27,638 nucleotides of DNA, taken from the NCBI GenBank assembly GCA_036271795.1, contig DATAZY010000036.1, forward strand, positions 1-27,638, written 5' to 3'. The stretch comes from Galbitalea sp036271795. GTDB taxonomy: Bacteria > Actinomycetota > Actinomycetes > Actinomycetales > Microbacteriaceae. Shown piece after piece: positions 1 to 7,897 of the stretch. The position numbers and the translations under genes were made by a program. Each line of letters begins with the position of its first letter. Position 1 is the first letter of the stretch. Under the pieces are notes generated by a model that saw only the letters and a list, made by a program, of their open reading frames with translations, did not search any database and was not told the DNA's origin.

Positions 1-1
1 C

Positions 2-736
2 GTCAACGACGCGATGGTCCTGGAGCGGCTTGCTCTCGGCCTCGGCATTGTGCTCGAGCGAACGCATCCAGCGGCGATCGCGCGTCGCAGCCTCGAGGTG
101 CTGCTCGACAGTGAGTCGACAGCGGAGGATCGCGCGTCGGCAGCGTCGAAGCTGCGCTTCAATCCCACGATCTCGCTCCGGATGGTGGCGGTCGCGGCCA
201 CGGATCCGCTCGCGTCCGAGCAACACAATGTCGAGCTCGCTACTTCGGTCGGGCGGGTCCGCGCGGTGCTGGTTCTCCCGGGCGCAGCGCTTCCGACCGG
301 ACGGATCGGCATCGGTGTTTCGGTAGTCCCCGCGTCGCTGCGGGAGTCGTGGCTGTCTGCGCTCCTGGCGCTCCGACTCACGACCGCCCGTGAGCCCGTG
401 GTCGACGCGGCAACGCTCGGCGCGTTCCTCCTGCTGGCCGAAACCGCTGACGCGCGGGGCGGCGAGCTTCCGGATGTCGCGGTACTCGCCGCGATCGACT
501 CTCGCGACCCTCGCGCGCTCAGTTACCTGGATGCCCTCGGCCGCTCAGACAGCGTGCGATCGGCGGCGACACTGGCGGGCATCCACCACTCGACCCTGCA
601 GGCGCACGCCGCGGAGTGGGGCGTCGCGCTCGGCTTCGACGTGCGCTCGCCGGAGGGCAGGGTGCGGCTGGCGCTCGCGCTGCGGCTATTCCGGCTGGCG
701 AGGTACTCCGCCGACCAGGGATGCTCGACGAACTAG
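2..736 (+). CDS. PucR-like transcriptional regulator, 3' part (5' end outside window)
   Basis: The frame is open from the first bases of the window and ends in TAG at 734-736, so the visible 240 or so residues are probably the C-terminal part of a longer protein. The ATG at 14 is an internal methionine, since the preceding codons are also open. The last 60 residues carry a helix-turn-helix segment (around GRSDSVRSAATLAGIHHSTL) followed by a Leu/Arg-rich helix, like the C-terminal DNA-binding domain of PucR/CdaR-type regulators, which usually control catabolic genes. The middle part has the alternating Val/Ala/Leu pattern of the central domain of that family. The sensing domain is not visible, so the ligand cannot be guessed. 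It converges on the next gene with a 4-nt overlap of stop codons. Confidence 0.6.
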   Translation, partial: VNDAMVLERLALGLGIVLERTHPAAIARRSLEVLLDSESTAEDRASAASKLRFNPTISLRMVAVAATDPLASEQHNVELATSVGRVRAVLVLPGAALPTGRIGIGVSVVPASLRESWLSALLALRLTTAREPVVDAATLGAFLLLAETADARGGELPDVAVLAAIDSRDPRALSYLDALGRSDSVRSAATLAGIHHSTLQAHAAEWGVALGFDVRSPEGRVRLALALRLFRLARYSADQGCSTN

Positions 737-981
737 GAGTAGTCCTGCGCGGCCTCTCCCGCGGGCTGGTAGCGGAAAACCTCGTCGGCTCCCTCATCCA
801 GCTCCCAGGTGACATCTTGCGTGGAGTCATCCTCCGCACTCGGGTTGGCGCGAACGAAGCTTTTCTGAGGGAGTCCGTCGATGAATTCGAGTTGGATCGT
901 CTCGGATCCGTCTGAGCCCACCAGCTCCGCGGTGTAGGTCTGGATCGGATCGAGCGGCTCTGCCTCGTTCGTATCTGTCAT
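733..981 (-). CDS. Small acidic hypothetical protein (82 aa)
   Basis: An 82-residue acidic protein starting MTDTNEAEP from an ATG at 981. I do not recognise a family. It is rich in Asp, Glu and Thr, has no membrane segment, signal peptide or cysteine, and its composition suggests a small soluble beta-rich protein. It starts 10 nt after the stop of the 138-aa gene on the same strand, so the two probably share a transcript. No clear Shine-Dalgarno is visible before the ATG. It converges on the regulator to its left with a 4-nt overlap. Confidence 0.5.
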   Translation of the reverse strand: MTDTNEAEPLDPIQTYTAELVGSDGSETIQLEFIDGLPQKSFVRANPSAEDDSTQDVTWELDEGADEVFRYQPAGEAAQDYS

Positions 982-991
982 GGAAGCGACG

Positions 992-1408
992 CTACCTCGT
1001 GTCGCCCATCAACAGAACCACTCGAAGTTTGCCGCCCTTTTTGAGGATGGTTGCGGGGATGCGGTTGTTGCTTCGTCCCTCGAGTCGGGTCAGCGCTTCA
1101 ACCACTGCGGGCTCGAGTCCGCGAGGCACGTAGCCGACGATTCCGGACATCCGCCTGCCTGTGAAGAAGCGCACCGGCATCGGCGCATCCGTCCGCTCCT
1201 CCTCAATCGTGCGCGCCGCGATGTAGGTCTGAAGGTTCTCTTCGGCCAGGAGGGCCGCGAGTTCTTCCTGGTATGGATCGCTGTCGGCAAGCCGGATGGT
1301 CACGCGTTTGTTCGCGGGGACCAGGTTGTAGCGATAATCGCCGAGCTTGCCTTGACCTGCGTCGGATGCCATTTCGCTGCCGTCTTTCAGTAGGTTGGAA
1401 TCATCCAC
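992..1408 (-). CDS. Hypothetical protein (about 138 aa), faintly HIRAN-like
   Basis: The reading frame runs from a GTG at 1408 to TAG at 992. An alternative ATG start at 1372 would give about 126 residues. The second half holds a segment around GRRMSGIVGYVPRGLEPAVV, which recalls the 'VGYVPR' turn of HIRAN-type DNA-end-binding domains, but the similarity is by eye and weak. The protein is soluble, has no cysteines, and its middle is rich in Glu and Ala. It is probably cotranscribed with the 82-aa gene 10 nt downstream. It is divergent from the HdeD-like gene, and the two 5' ends are only 17 nt apart if the GTG is used, which slightly favours the inner ATG. Confidence 0.45.
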   Translation of the reverse strand: MDDSNLLKDGSEMASDAGQGKLGDYRYNLVPANKRVTIRLADSDPYQEELAALLAEENLQTYIAARTIEEERTDAPMPVRFFTGRRMSGIVGYVPRGLEPAVVEALTRLEGRSNNRIPATILKKGGKLRVVLLMGDTR

Positions 1409-1425
1409 TGTACCGAGGAGCAGAC

Positions 1426-2031
1426 ATGACTACACCGCCCACCATTCCCCCGGCACCTTCGACCACGATCGGCATTCTCGCCCTGCATCGCGGGCAGTTG
1501 CTCGCGGTGGCGATCATCGGCATCATCCTTGGCCTGATCGGCCTCATCTTCCCGACGATCGCGCTCTTGTTTGTCGCGATCGTGTTCGGGATCTTCCTGG
1601 TCGCGTCCGGAATCTTTCGGATCAACGCGGCACTCCTGACCCACAGTTTGCCTGCCGGAATTCGCTGGCTCAGCGCGATCCTCGGCGTGCTCATTGTGGC
1701 CGCCGGCGTCATTTGCCTGGCCGACCCGTTCGGCACCCTGATCGTGTTGGCCTACCTGATCGGCATCGGCTGGATCGCCGCCGGGATTTCGGATGTCATG
1801 GCCGCGATTCAGGGCAGCGTGCGTCCGCGCTGGTTCGGCTGGGTCGCCGGCCTCATTTCGGTTCTCGCCGGAATCGTGATGTTCGTCCTGCCCGCGACCG
1901 GACTGCGGACGTTCGTCCTGATCGGCTCGATCCTGTTGCTTGTCGTGAGCATCTCGTCGCTGCTCAGCATGCCGAGCAAGCCGAAGACTCAGAAGGAGCC
2001 CGTCACCCCGGTCATCCGGCCCGAAAGCTAA
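1426..2031 (+). CDS. HdeD family (DUF308) membrane protein
   Basis: A 201-residue polytopic membrane protein. After a Pro/Thr-rich cytoplasmic N terminus (about 25 residues) there are six hydrophobic segments in three helical hairpins, with Gly-rich 'IGIILGLIGLIFP' and 'LIGIGWIAAGISDV' stretches. This is the repeated pattern of HdeD/DUF308 proteins, which are linked to acid resistance in E. coli but unassigned in actinobacteria. The C-terminal 20 residues are charged and Pro-rich. The start is fixed by the ATG at 1426 with GAGGAG at 1415-1420, 5 nt upstream; the frame is open further upstream but lacks such a site. Its TAA overlaps the stop of the opposing gene by 4 nt. Confidence 0.75.
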   Translation: MTTPPTIPPAPSTTIGILALHRGQLLAVAIIGIILGLIGLIFPTIALLFVAIVFGIFLVASGIFRINAALLTHSLPAGIRWLSAILGVLIVAAGVICLADPFGTLIVLAYLIGIGWIAAGISDVMAAIQGSVRPRWFGWVAGLISVLAGIVMFVLPATGLRTFVLIGSILLLVVSISSLLSMPSKPKTQKEPVTPVIRPES

Positions 2032-2441
2032 GCGTGTGTCGCCATCCCGTGATGGCGCGCAGCGACCCGCGCCTCATGACGTTCGGCGCGCTTCTCGGCG
2101 GCCGCCTTGTCGATGGCCTTGCTCGTTGGGTTGACGATCAGCGCGATCATCCGCACCCCGAGCCCAATTAGCGCGGCAGGAATCGAGAACCACAGGATGA
2201 GTCCGATCATGCCCGAGAGCTGCGCCGCCTGGCCGGTGTCGATGGCGTTCTGCCACGCGACCGAATACAGGCCCATGATCGCGAGCGTGACCGCCGCGGT
2301 GAGCAGCAATCGCATCGGCCCTCGTCCCCGGAAGTAGAGCACCGCCCCGTCGACCACGAACGATAATGCGATGGGCAACATGATGCCCGCGAGCATGAAT
2401 CCGCCGAGAAAACCCCCGGGCGCCGTCAATTGATCCACCAT
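2028..2441 (-). CDS. Small integral membrane protein (137 aa), function unknown
   Basis: Starts at the ATG at 2441 (MVDQLTAPGGFLGG), with a GGGGGAG Shine-Dalgarno about 8 nt upstream; the frame is open further upstream but there is no better start. Three hydrophobic segments are visible: residues about 13-36, 42-62 and 75-105. They are followed by a basic, Ala/Arg/His-rich cytoplasmic tail of about 30 residues (NPTSKAIDKAAAEKRAERHE and onward), likely helical. I do not recognise the family. It converges on the HdeD-like gene with a 4-nt overlap. Confidence 0.6.
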   Translation of the reverse strand: MVDQLTAPGGFLGGFMLAGIMLPIALSFVVDGAVLYFRGRGPMRLLLTAAVTLAIMGLYSVAWQNAIDTGQAAQLSGMIGLILWFSIPAALIGLGVRMIALIVNPTSKAIDKAAAEKRAERHEARVAARHHGMATHA

Positions 2442-2532
2442 GGCTTTATCTCCCCCAGATAGTCGCCGATTGTGGTGCCACCCTATTGCGGGGGTGGAAC
2501 GCTGCGCGCGCCCCCGTGCGGGGGTCACGATG

Positions 2533-2874
2533 CTACAGGTCGAGGACTCGCCGCAGTCCTGCGCTGACGTCGGCCATGAGGTAGCCGGGGACCGTGCCGA
2601 CGGCGTCGCTCAGATGCACCAGATCGATGGTCGACACCTGGGAGACGTTGATCGTGGAGTCTCGCTTTAGTCCTGAAGCGTTGGCCGGCAGGAATACGTT
2701 GCCCGGCAGTTCCGACAGCTGCGTGTTCGAGGTCAGACCCGCGACGATGGCGGTCGCGATCCGAGAACGGTTGAACTGGTCCGATTGGATGACCACGACA
2801 GGCCGCCTCTTTCCCGGAGCGCTGCCAACTGGCGTTCCCAGGTCCGCCCAGACAATGTCGCCACGCGAGATCAC
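2533..2874 (-). CDS. mazF: MazF/PemK-type toxin endoribonuclease
   Basis: A 113-residue protein with the MazF/PemK fold signature: RGDIVWADLG at the start, GKRRPVVVIQSD at about residues 21-32, and the VAGLTSN motif at about 44-50. Family members cleave mRNA at short specific sequences to arrest growth, and the partner antitoxin neutralises them. Here the partner is the RHH-type gene directly upstream. The start is GTG, overlapping the antitoxin stop as GTGA (4 nt), so translation is coupled and the toxin probably trails the antitoxin. The length is normal for the family and all usual motifs look present, so it is likely active. Confidence 0.85.
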   Translation of the reverse strand: MISRGDIVWADLGTPVGSAPGKRRPVVVIQSDQFNRSRIATAIVAGLTSNTQLSELPGNVFLPANASGLKRDSTINVSQVSTIDLVHLSDAVGTVPGYLMADVSAGLRRVLDL

Positions 2875-3128
2875 CAGTCCTCATCCTCGGTCAGGTGGGC
2901 GAAATGAGCGCGGCTAAATTCGGCAAACCCGCGCGTTTCGTCGACGACCGTCTGGCCGCCGCGCTCCAGTGCCTCGTCGATCTGACGAGTAAGCGTCTCG
3001 CCGTCAAGCTGATCAAGGTAGCGTGCTGCGGCCGTGGCGTAAAACTGCGAACGACTGACCCCAAGTTCGGCCGCACGGCGCTCGACACGGCGGAACGTCT
3101 CATCCGGCACTGAAATGGCGGTCTTCAT
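2871..3128 (-). CDS. mazE: MazE-like ribbon-helix-helix antitoxin
   Basis: An 85-residue protein. Its first 50 residues have the ribbon-helix-helix pattern (MKTAISVPDETFRRVERRA, then LGVSRSQFYATAAARYL), and the acidic C terminus (ending LTEDEDW) is the usual disordered toxin-wrapping tail. The ATG at 3128 is chosen because the RHH strand begins there; the frame stays open upstream, but those residues are not RHH-like. A TATACT hexamer ends 7 nt before the ATG, so the message may be leaderless. The toxin overlaps its stop codon. It probably represses its own promoter together with the toxin. Confidence 0.8.
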   Translation of the reverse strand: MKTAISVPDETFRRVERRAAELGVSRSQFYATAAARYLDQLDGETLTRQIDEALERGGQTVVDETRGFAEFSRAHFAHLTEDEDW

Positions 3129-3153
3129 TTCACGAGTATAACCCGGTATAACC
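3129..3153 (-). promoter_or_regulatory. Putative mazEF promoter with a direct-repeat operator
   Basis: Read on the minus strand, the region just upstream of the antitoxin ATG holds GGTTATAC twice, 10 bp apart (complement positions 3146-3153 and 3136-3143). Helical-turn spacing of identical half-sites suits an RHH antitoxin. The inner copy contains a TATACT -10 element (3135-3140), placing transcription start on or next to the ATG. No -35 consensus is visible. Operator function is inferred. Confidence 0.45.
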
Positions 3154-3241
3154 TGGCTGGCTGCGGACCTCATGCGCCCGAAACTATGCGATTACACCAG
3201 ACTTCCGTGAGAACGATCCACCGGGCCCTGCCGGCGGTGGG

Positions 3242-3439
3242 CTACGGCGCAGCGGGTCGGGTCACCGATGTGCCTGCCACCTGGATGCTGCCAGAACTCG
3301 ACTCGTGAACTCCCATCAGCCCGCCGACGAGAATCCCCGCGACCGCGCCAATCGCAAGGCCCAAGACAATTGAGCCTGCCAGGTGCGGTTTTTCCTTGTG
3401 GTTAAGTTCGCCCGCGTTTGGCTGCACTGATCCAGCCAT
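3242..3439 (-). CDS. Small single-pass membrane protein (about 65 aa)
   Basis: A short protein with a polar N terminus (MAGSVQPNAGELNHKEKPH), one Gly/Ala/Val-rich transmembrane helix at about residues 21-43 (GSIVLGLAIGAVAGILVGGLM), and a Ser/Thr-rich tail. The ATG at 3439 is preferred: AGGGGG lies 6 nt upstream of it, but directly abuts the alternative ATG at 3445, which would add two residues. The glycine-zipper-like helix could oligomerise in a membrane. No family is recognised. It sits alone between the MazEF pair and the 78-aa gene. Confidence 0.5.
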   Translation of the reverse strand: MAGSVQPNAGELNHKEKPHLAGSIVLGLAIGAVAGILVGGLMGVHESSSGSIQVAGTSVTRPAAP

Positions 3440-3536
3440 CCTCATCCCCCTAAAGATTTGGTAGCACTGCCATTTCTACTCGCTTAATCGATGAACTGTC
3501 GACCCCCGTTCGCGGTGGATTCGCCTGCTGCACACA

Positions 3537-3773
3537 TTAGCGCCGACCGCCCAGCCCCAGGAAGGTCGGGAACCGCCCGCGGGACGTCTGGCGGATGATG
3601 CGGACGGCCGGCGAGTACAGCCCGACTTCGCGCTTGAGCTTCTGCCGGATGCGCGTCGGCTTCGTGTAAGCCTGAAACTGCGAGATGCCGAGGCTGCGTC
3701 GAACACGTCTCTTGGCCGACGTGATGCCGAGCATCCTATTCAGCGATGGACGGCGATAGCGGAAAAGTCTCAT
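3537..3773 (-). CDS. Small basic conserved hypothetical protein (78 aa)
   Basis: A 78-residue, strongly basic protein starting MRLFRYRRPSLNRMLGITSA and ending in GLGGRR, with many Arg/Lys residues and a repeated 'RxxxRR' pattern. It resembles small hypothetical proteins I associate with Microbacteriaceae and neighbouring actinobacteria, whose function is unknown to me; that recognition is from memory and not tested. The ATG at 3773 is chosen because residues upstream of it in the open frame do not look protein-like. No membrane segment is seen, and the charge suggests a nucleic-acid or membrane-surface role. It is divergent from the yefM-yoeB pair. Confidence 0.5.
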   Translation of the reverse strand: MRLFRYRRPSLNRMLGITSAKRRVRRSLGISQFQAYTKPTRIRQKLKREVGLYSPAVRIIRQTSRGRFPTFLGLGGRR

Positions 3774-3894
3774 GGCTGAATTGTGCTCTCGCGGGACGAC
3801 ATCCGCGTTATCCGCAGAATTGCCGATCGACCGGTTCTCAACAATGCGATGGTCTACCTTCACCACCTGACAGAGGTGGCAGGCGCATTCCCCG

Positions 3895-3914
3895 TTGTAC
3901 AATTACGCGTACAA
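3895..3914 (+). promoter_or_regulatory. Inverted-repeat operator and -10 element of yefM-yoeB
   Basis: TTGTAC (3895-3900) and GTACAA (3909-3914) form a perfect inverted repeat with an 8-nt spacer, 12 bp upstream of the yefM ATG. The TGTAC half-site matches the TGTACA core of the known E. coli yefM-yoeB operator. A TACAAT -10 hexamer (3898-3903) lies inside the repeat, so binding there would block RNA polymerase. This fits autorepression. Confidence 0.6.
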
Positions 3915-3926
3915 AAGGGAGTCGGA

Positions 3927-4178
3927 ATGAAGACCATCAGTTTCTCGGAGTCGCGCAAGCACTACGCGGAGACGCTGGATACGGTACTCAACGACCGCGA
4001 AGAAGTAGTGATCACTCGAGCGGGTCGAGATCCGGTTGTCATTCTCGCGCTCGACGAGTATGAGTCTCTCAAAGAGACTGCCTATTTGCTGCAGAGCCCG
4101 GCCAACGCGGCGCGGATCCTGCAGTCGATCGCCGAGCTCGAAGCCGGCGGTGGTAAACGGCACGAGCTCTTCGAGTGA
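3927..4178 (+). CDS. yefM: YefM/Phd-family antitoxin
   Basis: An 83-residue protein with the Phd/YefM DNA-binding fold: MKTISFSESRKHYAETLDTV, then REEVVITRAGRDPVVILALDEYESLKETAYLL, all in canonical order. The C-terminal 25 residues form the toxin-binding region. The ATG at 3927 is set by the family start and by an AAGGGAG Shine-Dalgarno about 5 nt upstream. It neutralises the YoeB toxin encoded next, whose GTG overlaps this stop as GTGA. The pair is probably autorepressed through the inverted repeat at 3895-3914. Confidence 0.9.
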   Translation: MKTISFSESRKHYAETLDTVLNDREEVVITRAGRDPVVILALDEYESLKETAYLLQSPANAARILQSIAELEAGGGKRHELFE

Positions 4179-4432
4179 ACTACGTCTTCACCGATAGGGC
4201 TTGGGATGACTACACCTACTGGAAGTCAATTGACCGCAAGGTGCTCAAGCGAATCAACGAGCTGCTGCGTGACATCGAGCGCAACGGGGACACGGGGATT
4301 GGCAAACCGGAGTTACTGAGGCATGGCTTCCACGGCTATTCATCCCGGCGAATCAGCCGCGAGCACCGACTCATCTACAAAGTCGCTGACCAGGATGTCC
4401 TTGTCGCGGCGTGCCGATATCACTACAGCTAG
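4175..4432 (+). CDS. yoeB: Txe/YoeB-family toxin (ribosome-dependent mRNA interferase)
   Basis: An 85-residue RelE-superfamily toxin of the YoeB/Txe branch: FTDRAWDDYTYW at the N terminus, GKPELLRHGFHGYSSRRIS around residues 48-66, EHRLIYKV, and the diagnostic C-terminal ACRYHYS. The last His-Tyr pair corresponds to the catalytic H83-Y84 of E. coli YoeB, and the conserved Glu and Arg are also present. YoeB cleaves mRNA in the ribosomal A site. The start is GTG, overlapping yefM by 4 nt, so the toxin is translationally coupled to its antitoxin. The length is full and the catalytic set complete, so it is likely functional. Confidence 0.9.
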   Translation: MNYVFTDRAWDDYTYWKSIDRKVLKRINELLRDIERNGDTGIGKPELLRHGFHGYSSRRISREHRLIYKVADQDVLVAACRYHYS

Positions 4433-4551
4433 CCGGGCGGTCGTTGCCGCTCAATCCCGTAGACAGACCGGTTGACCGAGCCGTCGGGCAGGCATAGCGT
4501 CGAAAGGGAGGCGCCCCCGCCTCAGCAGATCGGTCTCAATGAGGAGTCATG

Positions 4552-7500
4552 ATGATCCGTCGTCGTCTGTTCCTGCCCGCAACAATTGCGGCTCTCGCCC
4601 TTGCGTCGATCGGTCTCGGCTCGGCCGGGGCATCCGCGACTCCGACCGCCGCGACCGGCGGACCAGGGGCAACCAGCCACCAGGACCAGTCCCGCAAGGA
4701 CTGCGTCGGCACAGCCCGCAACACGACATCCAAGATCTGGTTCACGGTTGCGAACGGCGTGCTGTCGGATGTCTATGCCCCGACCGTCGACGCCACCAAC
4801 GTCGAGACGATGCAGTACATCGTCACCGACGGCTCGACCTTCACCGATCTGCAGTCGCGAGACATGACCTACACCGCGACCTCCGACCCGACGGGCATGA
4901 TGTGCACCGTCACGTCCACCGCGAAGAACAAGAGCTACAAGCTCGTCAGCACGTACTTTACTGACCCCTCGCGCGACAGCGTCGTCGTGCACACCAAGTT
5001 CGAGCCGGTGACGAAGGCGGCGCGAGCCGACCAGCTCTTCGTGCGGCTGGATGCCAACGCCGGCGGCAACGGCGGTGGCGGTTCCGCAAATGGCGGCGCG
5101 GACACCGCGGTCAGCGACACCTCGACCGGAACGCCCGTCCCGGTGAGCTTCGACACCAATACGGTCAGCGAGGCGAATCGGACTGCCTACGCTGTCCCGT
5201 CCTACCTGGCGCTGAAGGACAGCAGGCCGTTCTCGAGCGTGAGCAGCGGTTTCGTCGGCACGGCAAGTGATGGCCTGACCCAGCTCGACGCGTCGCAAGC
5301 GCTCGGCCCCATCACGGACTCGGCCACCGACGGCAACGTTGAGCAGACGGCGGGCATCCAGCTGGATAAGACCGGCGCGACGACGCTCGCGCTGGGCTTC
5401 GGCACGACCCAGGCTTCGGCAGTGAAGACCGCGAGCGCTACGACATCATCGCCGCTGGCGTTCATGACCGCGAGTTATCTCGCCGGCTGGGCGAAGTATG
5501 ACGCCGGGCTCAATCGGCCGCACCTCACTGCGGCGGCCCTTACCTCCAGTCAGCGTCGCACCGCCGAGACCGACTACTACCAGTCGGCAAACGTCGTGAA
5601 GGCCTCAGAGGACAAGACCTACCCCGGCGCGATCGTCGCCGGACTGGATGCGCCGTGGGGCCAGTCGATCGCGGCGAACGATCCGAACAACCTTTTCCAA
5701 CCCGGCTACAAGGAGGTCTTCTCGCGCGACCTCTACGAGGCCTGGACCGCGCTCTACACGGACGGCGACCTGGCGACTGCCCGGAACACCGTGCGCTACC
5801 TGCTCCTGCACAGCCAGCAGGCCAACGGGTCACAGCCGCGCAACTCGCTGCTCGACGGGACCAAGGCCGCCGACGCCTTCAACGACCAGCTGGATGAGTC
5901 GTCGTACCCGATCCTGATGGCGCTGCAGTCCGGACTCGGCCCCGACAACACGCTTTGGCCGCACGTGAAGCTGGCCGCGAACTTCCTGGTCAGCCACGGC
6001 CCGAGCTTCGGCGTCGAGCGCTGGGAGGAGCAGACGGGCTACTCGCCTTCAACGATCGCGGCCGAGATCGCGGGTCTGGTTGCCGCGGCGACGATCGCCA
6101 ACGAGCACAACGATCCGGCATCTGCCCGGGTCTGGATGGCGACGGCCGACCAGTACCAGCGCATGATCAAGATCTGGGGCGTGACCACGACCGGCCCGCT
6201 GTCGAGCTCGCCGTACTTCATCCGGTTGTCGAAGACGGGCGACCCGAATGCCGCGATCAGCTACAGCGTCGGCAACGGTGGCCCGACCCTCGACCAGCGG
6301 TCGGTGGTCGACAACGGCTTCCTCGAGTACGTGCGGCTGGGCATCCTGCCGGCGAACGATCCGACCGTCGCGAACTCGCTCACGGTGACGGATGCGACGA
6401 TCGAGAAGCAGACTGCGAGCGGTCCGGGCTGGCTGCGCTACAACGGTGACGGCTACGGCGACTGCGAGGTCGGCGCGGGTACTTCGTGCACAGTTGAAGG
6501 AGCGCCGTGGACGAACGGCGGAGCCAATACGGGCACCGGTCATCCGTGGCCCGTCCTCGGTGCGGAGCGCGCACAGCAGTACCTCGTCACGGGTCAGACG
6601 ACGAGCGCGGCGAATGAGCTCGTGACGATCAACAAGGAGAACTCGGGCCCCGGCATCGTGCCGGAGCAGGTCTGGGACGACCCGGATGTTCCGGCCTCGC
6701 CCTACGGCACCGACCCGACACTCGCATCCATTGGTTTCACAAACGGCCATGCGGACGGTTCGGCGTCGCCGCTGACCTGGGGTTCCGCGTCGCAGGTGCG
6801 GCTGACCGCTGACCTGAGCGCGCACACGACGCTCGAGCAGCCGGCGCAGGTGCGCAACCGTTATGTAACGCACACGCAGGGAACCACTCCCCTGGCGGTC
6901 ACCGCCCCCGTCGACGGAACCGCGACCGGCGCAACGACGATGGTGACCGGTAACGCGGCGCCGCACGCGAAGATCGACATCGCGGATGTCGCGACCGACA
7001 ACAACAGCGCGACGACGGTGACGTCCACGACGGCTGGCCCGACCGGCGCATTCAGCGTGGATGTGACATCCGCGGCCCAGACCAACGTTCTGGTCATCAC
7101 GGCGACGGCGCCGAACGGCGGCACCGCGCAGACGGTGCGCTCGGTGGTCTACGACGTGGTGAACGGCACGCTGCTCTTCAGCACGGATGACCCGACGGGC
7201 GACGATAACGGTCCGGGCACCTACCAGTACCCGACGTCGGGCGACTTCCAGCCGGGGGCGTTCGACCTGACGAAGTTCCAGGTCTACGACACGGGTTCGA
7301 CGATCACGTTCCGAGTTCAGACCGCGGACCTGACGCCGACCTTCGGCTCGACCAACGGGGCTCAGCTGGTGGATGTCTACGTGACGCAGCCAGGCGCGAC
7401 GCCGACCTCGACGGCTGCTTCGTACCCGTCGATGAACTACACGACGGCGACGCCGTGGAGCCGACTGATCGAGGTGCAGGGCTTCGGCGGAAACTTCATC

Positions 7501-7860
7501 AAGGATGCGACCGGGGCCTCCGCGGGCACCGTGACAGTGAGCGCGAACCAGGTCTCGCGGTACATCACCTTCAGCGTCGACAAGGCCGCGCTGGGTGGGA
7601 CTCCGACTACTGGATGGGCGTTCGCTGTGGCGCTCACCGGGCAGGACGGCACCCATGGGGTTGACCAAACACGTGGCTTCGCGTCGACTCCGCAGGCGTA
7701 TGCGTTTGGTGTTTGCGCTGTCGGTGGTTCGGCGCCGATCTGCTCGGCCGACCCGAACTCGGTGCCGAAGGTGATGGATGTTCTGACGCCGAGCGGGGTG
7801 GTGCAGGGGACGGAGCTATCGGCGGTGCCGGTGGTGCTGCAGGCGGTCGTTGTCGAATGA
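4552..7860 (+). CDS. Secreted GH15 glucodextranase-like glycosidase
   Basis: A 1102-residue secreted enzyme with a Sec signal peptide (basic n-region, then LPATIAALALASIGLG, likely cleaved near ASA about residue 29). Domains follow Arthrobacter glucodextranase: an N-terminal beta-sandwich at about 35-320, a GH15 (alpha/alpha)6 catalytic domain at about 330-770, an Ig-like domain B at about 780-870 and a C-terminal domain C at about 872-1095. The likely general acid lies in RWEEQTGYSPS (E492/E493) and the general base in PEQVWDD (E705). Family members release beta-glucose from alpha-1,6-glucans or related alpha-glucans outside the cell; exact specificity is inferred. GAGGAG at 4541-4546 is 5 nt from the ATG at 4552 but only 2 nt from the one at 4549. 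No anchor motif is visible at the C terminus. A decayed copy of its 3' end occurs at 19049-19576. Confidence 0.85.
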   Translation: MIRRRLFLPATIAALALASIGLGSAGASATPTAATGGPGATSHQDQSRKDCVGTARNTTSKIWFTVANGVLSDVYAPTVDATNVETMQYIVTDGSTFTDLQSRDMTYTATSDPTGMMCTVTSTAKNKSYKLVSTYFTDPSRDSVVVHTKFEPVTKAARADQLFVRLDANAGGNGGGGSANGGADTAVSDTSTGTPVPVSFDTNTVSEANRTAYAVPSYLALKDSRPFSSVSSGFVGTASDGLTQLDASQALGPITDSATDGNVEQTAGIQLDKTGATTLALGFGTTQASAVKTASATTSSPLAFMTASYLAGWAKYDAGLNRPHLTAAALTSSQRRTAETDYYQSANVVKASEDKTYPGAIVAGLDAPWGQSIAANDPNNLFQPGYKEVFSRDLYEAWTALYTDGDLATARNTVRYLLLHSQQANGSQPRNSLLDGTKAADAFNDQLDESSYPILMALQSGLGPDNTLWPHVKLAANFLVSHGPSFGVERWEEQTGYSPSTIAAEIAGLVAAATIANEHNDPASARVWMATADQYQRMIKIWGVTTTGPLSSSPYFIRLSKTGDPNAAISYSVGNGGPTLDQRSVVDNGFLEYVRLGILPANDPTVANSLTVTDATIEKQTASGPGWLRYNGDGYGDCEVGAGTSCTVEGAPWTNGGANTGTGHPWPVLGAERAQQYLVTGQTTSAANELVTINKENSGPGIVPEQVWDDPDVPASPYGTDPTLASIGFTNGHADGSASPLTWGSASQVRLTADLSAHTTLEQPAQVRNRYVTHTQGTTPLAVTAPVDGTATGATTMVTGNAAPHAKIDIADVATDNNSATTVTSTTAGPTGAFSVDVTSAAQTNVLVITATAPNGGTAQTVRSVVYDVVNGTLLFSTDDPTGDDNGPGTYQYPTSGDFQPGAFDLTKFQVYDTGSTITFRVQTADLTPTFGSTNGAQLVDVYVTQPGATPTSTAASYPSMNYTTATPWSRLIEVQGFGGNFIKDATGASAGTVTVSANQVSRYITFSVDKAALGGTPTTGWAFAVALTGQDGTHGVDQTRGFASTPQAYAFGVCAVGGSAPICSADPNSVPKVMDVLTPSGVVQGTELSAVPVVLQAVVVE

Positions 7861-7868
7861 GACTTCGT

Positions 7869-7886
7869 CCGTTCGGATTTGAACGG
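7869..7886. terminator. Short hairpin between convergent genes
   Basis: CCGTTC (7869-7874), a 6-nt loop and GAACGG (7881-7886) form a perfect 6-bp stem in the 37-nt gap between the glycosidase stop and the stop of the opposing EcsC-like gene. The position suits a bidirectional terminator. There is no T-run on either side, and the stem is short, so the call is tentative. Confidence 0.35.
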
Positions 7887-7897
7887 TAAGCCCGATT

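Noticed and set aside
6049..7668. A 539-aa open frame on the minus strand inside the glycosidase gene, and similar long antisense frames at 4522-5298, 21521-22546 and 23952-25028
   Set aside because: They are Arg/Ala/Gly/His-rich, lack any family motif and mirror the GC-rich third positions of the real genes on the other strand.
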